This document shows positions 46,971-57,084 of a stretch of DNA of 64,000 nt, in pieces. The position numbers and the translations under genes are program-made. Numbering within the stretch: the stretch's first letter is position 1; each line of letters starts with the position of its first letter. Source of the stretch: Rhytidiadelphus loreus (taxonomy: Eukaryota; Streptophyta; Bryopsida; Hypnales; Hylocomiaceae); assembly GCA_947034895.1 (NCBI GenBank), contig OX344764.1, positions 20,646,001-20,710,000 on the forward strand, given 5' to 3'. The notes beneath the pieces were generated by a model, which was given only the letters and a program-made list of their open reading frames with translations, was not told where the DNA came from and searched no databases.

Positions 46971-47578
46971 TTCGGGACTTCTCGTAGTTCAGTTTCAAAT
47001 AGAACTGTTTCACACTTTCAGCAAAAGTGTCCAAGGCTTATCCAAACATTTGGACTTGCCTTCTTCCAATCGGGGAGATCGCGGGTTCAAATCCCGGCTC
47101 TGATTAATACCTTCAAGCATGTGAGAGGTGCACAACACTAGTTGTGCAAAGCAATACTAACAAGTTTGTAGGAATTGATTAGAGCCTTTTGTGCCAAAAA
47201 ATTTTGGAGTTCATATTTTTGCAATGAAATAATGTTACAATGGAAAAAATACTACATATTCTATGAACAAATCATTATATCATAGCGAAAGAAGAAAAAG
47301 CGACATTTGACCAACCGATTCAACAAACTAGCATGCATTGAAAGATCCATACATATCATGAACATTGGAATACAAATAAATAAATATAGTTATATATTTA
47401 TATATATTTATATATATGTATATATAAAAAAGACATACATACGTAGATATTAAAGGCAAAACAAGACATGCCGTGATTACAATTATTTACTACTATTTTC
47501 ACCTCGTGACATTAAAACAAAAGTCTATCGAGTATAGAGTTCTATTTCTTCTATTGCAATAGACCTATTGGTCCATTT
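46971..47578. other. spacer with AT microsatellite
   Basis: A short TATATATTTATATATATGTA microsatellite lies at about 47385-47435. A tRNA-like box at 47085-47100 is discussed under rejected items. Otherwise no gene. Confidence 0.45.
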
Positions 47579-50500
47579 CTATTTAATTCTATCATTGTTG
47601 CCATCTCCCGAACCACCAGACAGACCAGAGGACCCCTCTGTATTGCGTTGCGCCACTTGAGCGGCAATCCTTGGACTTCCGCAACGAGAAATTCCCCCAG
47701 GGCTTGTTGAGCTTAAGAACCGATTTGATTTGGTTGCCCTGTCCACAACGACAAATTGTCGTATTGTTTCCGGTGAATAGTCATCGTCATCTTCAATCTT
47801 CCGCTTCTGTTTGCGCTTCGGAGTCAAATCCACATCCATCGCCTTTAAGGCTCTCAGAGCAGCATCCACTCGATTTACCAACACATTCACCATATGGTCA
47901 TCACTAGGGTTGTTTACCCTAAACCCTTCGGTGACTCCTTCCAATAGGAACGCCCTTCATTGACCTATGATGTCAGCCACCCTCCTATCAAATGCCCCGG
48001 CCACCTCCACGAACGAATCCCCTTTGTTTGATTCTCCATCCGTTTCCACCTGAACACGAATTGATGCAGCTTCTTCCAGCTTAGATAAGAACAGTGCCTT
48101 GCCTATGGGAACGTGATTATATGCCTCGTATTGTTCACTGAAGCCAAGAGGATGCTCCACCTCTATCCAATTGCCATCTGGCCCTTTCTGTACTTCTTTT
48201 TCGGGAAACCGGAAAAATTTATGGTGTTGCATGCTCCAATGTCCTCCCATACTGCGACAAAACAATTCACGAGCCTCGCCATCATCAATGGCACGAGCCC
48301 GCAACTCCACTTCCATATTTTGGGTCATCCACATGAAGAAATCCATCGGTTGCATGGATGCATCATACAATTCATGCTTCTGTTCCTTTGGATCCCATAT
48401 GAGGGGTTTCCCCCAATGCGAATAATTCTGAAATTTGTATGGCCCTTGGTCAAGTGGAAGAGTCCATCTATTGTATTTGTGGCCGGGGGGCATACCTTCC
48501 AAGATGCCAAACATCTCGTAGAACCTCGGACTCAAAGGAGAACGGCACTCGGCACAAGCGGATCGAAACAGAGATGCTTGCACAACGCATTTGATATGAA
48601 AAACGTGGCGACAATGGCCCATGGTGAAGGCTCCTTCACGCCCAAAAGGACCTTGGCAAATGCTACAATGACCCTTCAACATTTCATTGCCTAGATTAGA
48701 ACCATACACAACTATCTTCTCGTTCTTCTTGATGTGTGCTGAAAGCGTTGTGTAAGGAGTCCATCCTTCTCCTACTTCAAAAGTCCAATTGATGTCGCGA
48801 TTGTGGGCTAGCGATTCCTTCTTGGCGTGGTTCAACCGCTCGTACATGGCATCCATGTCTCCCCAATATGTCATTGGCATAGACCCCCAAGAATGTTGCT
48901 CGACCGCACTTTTGAATTTCTTCAAAGTAGCCTCAACGACATTGCAATCTTCATCCGACTTCATTGCAAGGGTGCAAACCCCGATCATTGCCCGAGATGC
49001 TAAAGACGGTTTGTCTTGAAGTTGTTGTATCCATGTCAACCACCGAGACTTCGATCCGCTCGCCGGTAGACATTCATCCATGTTCTCCACTCGTTTCATC
49101 CGGTCCAACCTCGATTGAAGAAGGGCATTTTCTTGGTTTACCTCATTCAATCTTCGATTCAACTCGCTCCAAGTTGGAACCTCATCCACCTTTCTGGTCT
49201 CAAGCTCCTCCACTGCTTTGGCCTTCTCAAATGGAAGAGAGAGTTGATCGCTTTCTTGAGTTTCTTGCGACCTCGGTAGTTGGATCTCCACTGTAGAGAG
49301 GCTCTTTTCTTCATTTCGTTCCTTCAAATATTTCTCGCTATACTTCCTCTTGGACGCCACCAATTGCCTTCCCAATGACTCACAATTTTCAACGACCCTT
49401 CCATACTTTTTACTCCACTCGTCATTCTTCTGCTCCAGCTCCACGATTGTCTTCAAGTAGTTGTACTTCTCATCAAAAAGTGTTAGCGCTCTACTAGCAA
49501 ACTTGTGAAAAGTCAATCCACCCTTCAATAGTGGATGCGATAATGTGGATAAATTTCTGGCCAATTCCATAGCCAACGGGGCCATTTCCGCTACAGCTTC
49601 AGCAGAACATGTTATTGCTTGAGCGGATGTCACAAAATCGTGAAGCCCAAGTTTGTTTTCGGTTGCCGTAGAGCACTCGGCCTCGTTCACGGGTTCACCT
49701 TCTCTCGATCCATCCATTTGAGGTGGGTACTCAACTCCGCACCTAAGTATGATTTCAAGATGCTCCGGATTTGGGATTTGACCCACATATTGCAATCTTC
49801 TTGAAGTTAAAGTGCACAAGAGCGGATACTTGCGCACAATCTCCTCGCCATCAATATTGGAGGTCGTTGCCACGTTTTGAAGTCGCTCTACAAACAGACT
49901 TGACGGTTGAACTTCACGGATCGGGCTCAATATTGGACTAGGTGGCGTTGGCGAGTCCACGTTTGGAGGAACGTACTTCAAACTATCGAGAGCATCGCTG
50001 TCTATAAGCCGTTCAATTGTAGCATTTGTTCTTGCAACTTTGTCTTCATCCATGTCTTCTCGCGACGAGGAAGAGGAGGCAACTTCTTTCACGAGGTTGT
50101 GCTTGTTTGGAGCAATGCTTTGCTCACCCGTGATTGGTACATGAACCGAGGTGGGTAAACAAGTCTCCGGATCCTTGAAATTGACCTTCCGAAATACACC
50201 TCCCGAAGAGGCATTGGTGGCCTCCGCTCCTAGTTGTGTGGGGTCCAACTGTACTGTGTCGCCTACACCCTGTGAAACCTTCATTGTAGGCGTTCTAGTA
50301 TTTTTTAATACTATTTTAGATTCAACCGTTTGTGCCCCGTGGTTGTATAAATCGGGAATATCCTTTTGATTTTTCGGAAGTTGAAGCGGCAATTGCGATG
50401 TCGTTGGAAACGTGCTCCAATCCACCTTCCGACCCAATATGAGTTCTGCATACACCATAGATGCCGTGCTGTAATTTATGTATCCTTTACTCCTTGCCTT

Positions 50501-50833
50501 GTTGCCGAAGAGGGCCTTCCACACCTCGTCTGATCGATGTACAAAATGACTATCCTTGCAAGTCCACGGCTTACAATTGAAATATCTTGTGTGGGTTGCG
50601 TGGCAATCCCGAGGCCACAACTTGTCAATGTGGTACATTTTGACAAATTGTTTGCACATTTTAGAGCTCCAATATTCAGCCTCCACTTTCTCCCAGTCAG
50701 GCTCCGCTTTGATGTTCGGATCATCTAAAATGTCATACTGCAACACATGTCCAGCCCCCCTTGTTTTAATTTTCTTCGGTGGAGGTTGTGTTGAAGTCGT
50801 CCCAATAGCCCCTCCATCACCTTCCGCGGCCAT
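47579..50833 (-). CDS. large RING-finger protein (hAT cargo), in-frame TGA near the 3' end
   Basis: ATG at 50833 opens a 958-codon frame to a TGA at 47957. Residues ~54-142 form a domain shared with the gene at 54217: MCKQFVKMYHIDKLWPRD, then SHFVHRSDEV, INYSTASMVYAELIL, VDW. Leucine-rich coiled-coil-like stretches lie near 453-520 and 553-580. A RING finger spans ~722-763 with C-x2-C (CSIC), GHCRHVFHIKC and C-x2-C (CAEC), the metal-ligand pattern of RING E3 ubiquitin ligases, which bind E2 enzymes. After the TGA the same frame stays open for about 125 codons to 47579, including the basic PKRKQKRK (nuclear-signal-like) and a Ser/Gly-rich tail. The stop may be a recent CGA to TGA change, or the natural end. 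E3 activity is inferred from the RING only; what it targets is unknown. Confidence 0.75.
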
Positions 50834-51039
50834 GCTTGGTACTTTGAATTGAAGAGCAATTCAAAGTAAAAAATTCGGTCAATTGAAATATACGTGTAGG
50901 TAATTTAAATCTGCCAAAGTCACACCGTAATAAAATATGTTGGACCCCTTCTCTCCACCAAGTAAGAGCAACTAGCGCCAGAGGCAACAGCAGCACATCT
51001 GACTTGGCAAGCTTGGAGAGAAGAAGTGAAAAGAAATGA
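50834..51039 (-). other. 5' leader of the RING gene
   Basis: Sequence between the ATG of the RING gene and the motif cluster; likely its 5' untranslated region and core promoter. No distinct box recognised. Confidence 0.35.
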
Positions 51040-51385
51040 AGGGCCCGTCCGATCATATAGCCGTCCGAAACCAACCCTAATACCGGTTCGGTTCCGGACC
51101 GCGATCTGTCCGACTTTGGGCCGTCGGATCGGACCTGGTCGTCCGATCGGGTGGACCGAACAGGCCGTCGCCGTCCGATCAGGCCGTCGGAAGAGGCCGT
51201 CGGATCCGACGTCACCGGCCAATGAGGCCGTCGGATCGAACGCTGCCGTCGGATCAAACACGCCGGGGCCGTCGGAAGACCAAGTTTCGGAGTCGCCTGC
51301 GCCCACTCAGGCAGACCGAACAAGCCGTGGCCGTCAGATCAGGCTGTCGGATCAGGCCGTCGGATGGATTTTAGGTCTTCAGGTC
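51040..51385. promoter_or_regulatory. CCGTCGGATC cluster upstream of the RING gene
   Basis: More than a dozen motifs of the form CCGTCGGA, CCGTCCGATC and TCGGATCAGGCCGTCGGA occur in 345 bp, in both orientations. This is the densest of the internal clusters. It lies 200-550 bp upstream of the RING gene's ATG. Confidence 0.7.
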
Positions 51386-52726
51386 TCCGATCAGGCCATC
51401 GTCTCCTCTGCACGGACCTGCTGAACTGTCATCCTCCAGCTGTGTACACACTGTTCAAACAACGGATCCTTGAAATAGTTAAATCACTGTAAAAAATAAT
51501 CAATGAAATGTAGAAAGCATCCAATGTGTGAAAGCTTATTGTTCATTTTCTTCCCTACATTGTGAGATTGTTTTTAATGCTAAACCCTAGACCCTAAACC
51601 CTAAACCCTACAAATTATTAAATTTCCATATAAAATATTCACATGCTCAACAAAAAATTGGTGCAGCATGCGGCATCACTTTTACGATTTCACCGAGTAT
51701 TCCCACCATCCCAATATCCACTAGTAGCAATTTTGGCTCGCCCTCTATACATGGTTACATGGATACATTATTACATTGCAATTTGAAGACATTTATTTTT
51801 TTGGATCCACAAAGTACATGACTTCTTCTATGATTTTAAGATATGATTTAAAAAGTCAATGTGGAAATGTTGGTTGAAAATTGAAATGTAATTTGAATGT
51901 AGAGACCATTGTGTAATTGATCCATTGAACTTGTAGTCTACATGTGATAATTTAAATGTACTATACATGTGAACCTTGTCAACTAATTAGTTCTTCATTT
52001 CTATGTTTCCGGGTATGAATTATTACATGGCACCGTGGAAATTCATAAAGTGAAAGGTTGTCCCACAAAATTGACAACTGAATATGATGATGAGATGATC
52101 ACTCATGTACGAGAATTAATAGAAGGAGAACGTCACATATGATCATTTGAAAGTTTTTTATTTACTTGTAAAATGTACTACTCATTCATGAATTCATGAC
52201 ATTGTAATATGGAAAAAATTTCACCATATACCCTATATTGATATATTTTTTCATTTCATTGAGAAGGGGGAGAGAGGGGCCAACTTGAAGGCCTTCACCA
52301 ATTTTTCTAAAGTTGAATTCATTAATCTATTAATTTAGGTTTCATTAATTATATGTATGACGAAATGTTAAGCTTTCATACCTTGCAGTATTGCACAAAA
52401 ATATATTATATTATAGAATCATGGATAATCTCTTTATTCAAGTTCTAGCCTATTAGAGCATGTTCTTGAGTGTTGCCAAAATAAATCTATAAATCGATAG
52501 AGTTCATTTCTGCATGCAATTGCTAGTGAGATTGATAACTATTAACTAGAGAAGAAGTTCTACATGTTTTTGTGGAACTGAAAGAGAGTGGGCACATTTG
52601 AGCAAAAAATAAATATTTCTTCAAATAAATTATGGAAAGGTAGTTTTTCTACTTTTACATGGTCAACAATTATGGAATCTCTCTTTCTTTACTCAAAAAA
52701 TGCAGTTGTAAGTGCCCCATAAGGCC
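51386..52726. other. central spacer with telomere-type repeat
   Basis: This is the middle of the giant element, between the outward-facing gene pairs. At 51581-51610 lies an interstitial AAACCCTAGACCCTAAACCC run (about three to four CCCTAAA units); in plants such 'telo boxes' can occur in promoters. The rest is AT-rich with no gene seen. Confidence 0.5.
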
Positions 52727-52734
52727 ATAACCGT

Positions 52735-53311
52735 CTTGGGGGGTGCACTTAGTTCTACTAAATTACTATAACAAATCACGTGTAAACAAGTGGTTCTCTA
52801 ATAAACTATAATTTCAACCTAAAATTTTGAACATTGTTTAATAATGACTATAGCTTTCTATTGCCAAAATTTCCAACTCAAATAAAATATGAAATGATTT
52901 CTAGAAGAGGTTGAAACTTGAAAATAAACTAAAATGGCATGTTTTTCAATTGAAATAATTATAGAGGACACATTTAGATGACCATTGAGTCAATATTCAA
53001 TTCAAAATGAGCTTTCAATAATGAGTTATTTTTAGGAATTTTTTGTTCATTTTTTAGACAATTTTGTCTTATAATAGAGGGGTGTGAAAGCTATTTTTCA
53101 ATTCTATAGTGTATCTTTTTACTTCAAAAATTTGTAACTAATTATTATTAACAAATAAAAATATCAATAATTCAAAACATAAACTTTTAAAGTAGGAAAA
53201 TCTATTCATATTTTTTTAATTTTGTTTTATTTAAAATTCAAAAAGTATATAGGGGGTCCAAAGTTTTGTTCGCACTTGGTTTCTAATGGACACTCTAAAT
53301 GACCCCCCGAG
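52735..53311. mobile_element. non-autonomous hAT-like MITE, copy B, nested in the giant element
   Basis: Ends CTTGGGGGGTGCACTTAG and CTAAATGACCCCCCGAG are inverted relatives. ATAACCGT flanks both sides exactly (52727-52734, 53312-53319). It is 577 bp, uninterrupted, and aligns inverted with the copy at 16350-17165. Its presence dates it after, or at least within, the giant hAT. Confidence 0.85.
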
Positions 53312-53319
53312 ATAACCGT

Positions 53320-53689
53320 AGTTCATGAATTTCTACAATTATTTCAAGAAAGCGAATTAGAGGATGTACATGATTTATTAAAAAAATTACGCATTTCGAA
53401 GCAATGGGATCCTAATTTTTCAAGGGCATAGCCAAACCCTCATGAATTTGGGAATTCAAAAATTCCATACTTCTTTCTTCTTCTTATTTTCCTTCTACAT
53501 GTTATACAAGGGTTTAGTGTGTTACAAGCAACATTTTAGATCGTACGGTTCAGTCCCCAAATTTTTTACGTGCTCACAGGGGGGGCCAAAAAAGGGTACG
53601 CTGAATTGCCCCCTTCGTTGCCCCTGCTACAGGGCAAAGCCTGCAATTTTGAAAGGGGCAAAACTTCCCTTGTTCTCCAAAATTCTCCT
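53320..53689. other. spacer, no gene supported
   Basis: A short ATG-less frame runs through here (53442-53810) but has no domain. It lies between the nested MITE and the motif cluster. Confidence 0.3.
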
Positions 53690-53900
53690 CGCCGGACGGC
53701 CCCTCCGCCCTTCCGATGCCCCGTCCAACTTTCCGACGCCCCGTCCGATCTGTCGACGCCCCGTCCGAGCTGTTCATCCGCATGTCGGTGCGTCCGCACT
53801 TTCTCGGTGACCGTGCGATCCATCGTGCGACAATTTCGGGCCGCACGATGGGGGCATCGGAAAACAGGCCGTCGGATTCGGACGGACCCTAAAGCGCCGT
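53690..53900. promoter_or_regulatory. CCGTCCGA cluster upstream of the UIM gene
   Basis: Repeats of TTCCGACGCCCCGTCC and GTCGACGCCCCGTCCGA, then GGCCGTCGGATTCGGACGGA and GCCGTCGGAAG. It lies 320-530 bp upstream of the ATG at 54217, facing the similar cluster at 51040 across the central spacer. Confidence 0.65.
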
Positions 53901-54216
53901 CGGAAGCCATAAATAGTGTTTCCGACGCCTCATTTTTCCACAGCCGTTTCCCTCCTGAAGTGGGTTTTCCAGTGCCTGATGTGAATCTGTGGCTCTGCGC
54001 GCCCCTTTCGGTTTGGTGTGTGAACGGTTGTGCTTGGATACTTGGTGGTTTTAAGTGATTTGGTTTGAATAATTTCTTGTATGCGAGGAATTGTGAATTA
54101 GAAAACCGTTTCACTCCATTGCATTTGAATTTTGAAGTGAGAAGAACTTGGTGCACTTGGTGCAATATTTTGGGAAAATTCGGACATCAATTATCTTCAT
54201 TGTAATCAAGGTTATC

Positions 54217-55221
54217 ATGTCTCGCCCTAAACCATCAAGTAAGAGTAAGAAAGGGAAATCTCAAGATATGAATTGGGTTGACTGGGAAAACCCTAATTGC
54301 GTAGCTGAAGATGGATGGGAAGAAGAGCCAAAGAAAGTTTGGGACTGCACCACATGCAAGAAGTACGTGAAGATGACTCACCTCTCTAAAATGTGGTCAC
54401 GAGAACGTGCTGAAGGCCAAGTTCGTCGATGGGAAGGACAAATGTCCACATGTACGAGCCGACACTTTCTTCACCGTTACGAAGAAGTAACACGTTCAGT
54501 GGGTTTACATGACTCCAAACCTAATATAATGAACTATTCTAACATGGCTATGGTTTGGGCAGAGATTGTACTCCACAAAGATGTGGATTGGCGTATCATT
54601 TATGGGAAACATGTGGATAGTTTGAATCGGAATGATGCAATGATTTATACTAGCTGGACTGCTACAAGTGATTGCCAGCCAGAGTGGTCCAATCGAGGGC
54701 AGTTTGGATTTCCTGCAGTTGTGGTGTCACATGGAGAAGATGAATGGTCGAGTGACGGTGATGAAGGTGAAGCTCCAGCACCAGTGACATTGGGAGAGGA
54801 GCACGAGCGTAAAAAAGATCGAGAAGACATTGAATACGAACAACAAATGCAAGAAGCGATGCGTAGAAGCGTAGAGGACCGTGGTCGACAAGATGGGTAT
54901 GATGGATTCTACCAACGTGACCGTGGTGCATATGACCCACTACATGGGTCCTATGGTTCACACTATGGCCATGACCCCCAACATGGCTCTCAAAACGTTG
55001 GAGGCTCTTATTATGGCGGTTCAACTCAAAGAGGATCACTCCACGGTGATTCAATTCCTCCTCCAACTTTTGGAGGTCATTCCTCCGCAAATTATGGACA
55101 AGGAGGTGGGCAAAGCGGATATGTTCCCGACTACTATGGCGGAGGACCATATCTCGGTGTTTATGGTGGTGGTCCTACAGGCCCAAGTCAGAGAGATGAC
55201 ACGGATTCAGATTCCGAATGA
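54217..55221 (+). CDS. protein with RING-gene N-terminal domain, candidate UIM and Gly/Tyr-rich tail (hAT cargo)
   Basis: ATG at 54217 (MSRPKPSSKSKKGKSQ) opens 334 codons; the longer open frame upstream lacks a better ATG. Residues ~41-135 match the N-terminal domain of the RING protein: CTTCKKYVKMTHLSKMW, SRHFLHRYEEV, IMNYSNMAMVWAEIVLH, VDW. Here the first part has CxxC, so it may bind zinc together with later Cys/His. Residues ~205-222 (DIEYEQQMQEAMRRSVED) fit the ubiquitin-interacting motif pattern, an acidic start then hydrophobic-x-x-Ala-x3-Ser-x2-acidic. Residues ~225-325 are Gly/Tyr/Ser/His-rich (GSYGSHYGHD, GGSYYGGS, YYGGGPYLG) and look disordered. It ends acidic, DDTDSDSE. Together these suggest a partner or reader in the same ubiquitin process as the RING protein. 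Function is inference. Confidence 0.75.
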   Translation: MSRPKPSSKSKKGKSQDMNWVDWENPNCVAEDGWEEEPKKVWDCTTCKKYVKMTHLSKMWSRERAEGQVRRWEGQMSTCTSRHFLHRYEEVTRSVGLHDSKPNIMNYSNMAMVWAEIVLHKDVDWRIIYGKHVDSLNRNDAMIYTSWTATSDCQPEWSNRGQFGFPAVVVSHGEDEWSSDGDEGEAPAPVTLGEEHERKKDREDIEYEQQMQEAMRRSVEDRGRQDGYDGFYQRDRGAYDPLHGSYGSHYGHDPQHGSQNVGGSYYGGSTQRGSLHGDSIPPPTFGGHSSANYGQGGGQSGYVPDYYGGGPYLGVYGGGPTGPSQRDDTDSDSE

Positions 55222-56639
55222 AGCCAAATCAAACACTAATACACTATTGTATTGTTTGTCTTATAATATGGGCTCTAAATTTAGATTTAGTTGTTTTCCA
55301 TACAATGATGCAATATAGAATGTAGCAAGCATAGTGTAATGGTGTCAATGAGTGGTCGTCCGTCGTCACGTACAATGCAAAACCGCTACAATTGCGATGT
55401 ATTGAAATATATTATTAGAATGATAGATTTCTCATGTTCATGGTATTATTGAATGCCATTGCTATGCAATGGATCAAGCCATGGTGTTTTGGAAGCTAAG
55501 TATAGCAATGGCCCAGCTTTTACCATTATGTTTTTGTTGGTGTCCGTGCGCAAATTTTTTTGCACCATAACCTATTAACTTCAAAATGGGTGAGACCGAG
55601 CAACCCAAAAAATCCACTAGAAATTTGAATCAAAAATGATTTTTTTTTTTCTTGTATATTATATTGGATTTTTCTAAATGGGATGCTTTGATTCATTCCA
55701 AATTTCCAATTGGATTCATGATGCGAAAGTTATGGATTTTCTTGTTTTGTGGGCTATCATAGGATTATCTTGAAAGAAATTCTTTTCTTCCACTTGGAAT
55801 GCTAATTCATGATTTTAAGTTACAAACTTTGAATGTTCGTATCGTGGAAAGTATAATCTAAATGAAAAATTTCATTATATCATTAGCTTGAGTGAAGAAT
55901 ATTGCATGCAAATTCTCCATTTGTTTCAAGCAAAAAAAAAAAGAATATTGGATGCATTGGTTTAAAAGAAATATTTTTATTAAAATAAATAAAAATCTCT
56001 ATATAAACTCTTCGAAATTGTTGCAAAAATGTGAGTCCGAAAATGGGCTTCTTAGGAAGTAAAGGATTAACCCTTTAGGGCCTAAGGAGCCCCAAGCAAA
56101 CTCTTGAATTCTTTTGGAATCAAATTTCATATCAAAATTTTATCATTTAATTTAAGTTATTATTTTTCACAAATAACCATTCATGTCTTCTATCAGATCT
56201 GAATTTTTAAAATTTTTTGGGAAAAAAATGAAATTTATAAGATTTTCTAGAGTTTCTATCTTTGAAAAATCGTAGTAATTACAAAAGAGCTCACTTTACA
56301 ATGAAATTTTTATAGAAAATAGGAAAAATTATAATGAACATTATGGTGAAGTTTTCATGCTCCCTTTCGTTATATACAAATAAATTTGATAGAGAAACAT
56401 GTCCCACAGTGTATTTTGAAACTTTCTAAATCCCAACTTCAAATTGCCATAGATAAGTCATTATTGCTCCAAATTTGATGGCCAATGGCTCATTGGAAGC
56501 GAAATTCCCGTGCCCTCACATCTCATTTACACCTCACAGTCAAATGAGGTTAGGAAAGTGTTTTAATTTCCAAAATTCTGTTTAAAACGACCAAATTTGG
56601 CATGCTCGGCCCCCCTAAAGGATTAAGGGGTGAAAATAC
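55222..56639. other. AT-rich spacer between the UIM and kinase-like genes
   Basis: No gene. The phrases CCTTTAGGGCCTAAG (near 56080) and CCCCTAAAGGATTAAGGGG (near 56610) recur in similar form at 59470 and 59865, so the two right-arm spacers share short repeats. Confidence 0.4.
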
Positions 56640-56880
56640 CATTTATCGTAGCCATCCGATCTGTCGGCTTGCCGCGCCATCCAATCTGTCGAACTGCCGC
56701 GCCGTCCGATCTGTCGTCCTGCCGCGCCGTCCGATCTGTCGCACGGCAGCCTGTCCGCCTCGCGGGGGCCGTCCGATCTGTCGGCCGCGTCGTGGGCGTC
56801 GGATTTCCGACGCGGACCGTGCGTCGGAAAAGGGCGTCGGAAAGGTATAAGAGAGTCGGACGGGCCCGTCCGATCCTCAC
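56640..56880. promoter_or_regulatory. CCGTCCGATCTGTCG cluster upstream of the kinase-like gene
   Basis: Four or more near-tandem units of GCCGCGCCGTCCGATCTGTC are followed by GGGCGTCGGATTTCCGACGC and GCGTCGGAAAAGGGCGTCGG. A candidate TATA-like 'gtataagaga' follows at about 56845. The cluster lies 200-450 bp upstream of the ATG at 57085. Confidence 0.65.
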
Positions 56881-57084
56881 TTTTGTTTTCCCCCTTGCAT
56901 ATTGCAAGAGTGAAGCGGAGAGCTTGGTGGTTCATGCCCCCATTGGTTCCTCTTCTTGGGAAAGCAAGAGTGCAATTTGGGGGCCCCTTATTGCCATTTT
57001 TTTCAGTTTTGGTTCGAGTTTCACTTGAACTTGAAATTATCATTTCATTTTGCGAATATTCATTCGTACAAGAAGTTCATCACG

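Noticed and set aside
47030..47101. tRNA-like sequence with GGTTCAAATCC (B-box) and CGGG/CCCG T-stem
   Set aside because: The acceptor stem and anticodon arm cannot be formed with the upstream sequence. At most it is a tRNA-derived remnant.
51581..51610. Telomere or chromosome end
   Set aside because: Only three to four CCCTAAA units, internal to the transposon; at most a telo box.
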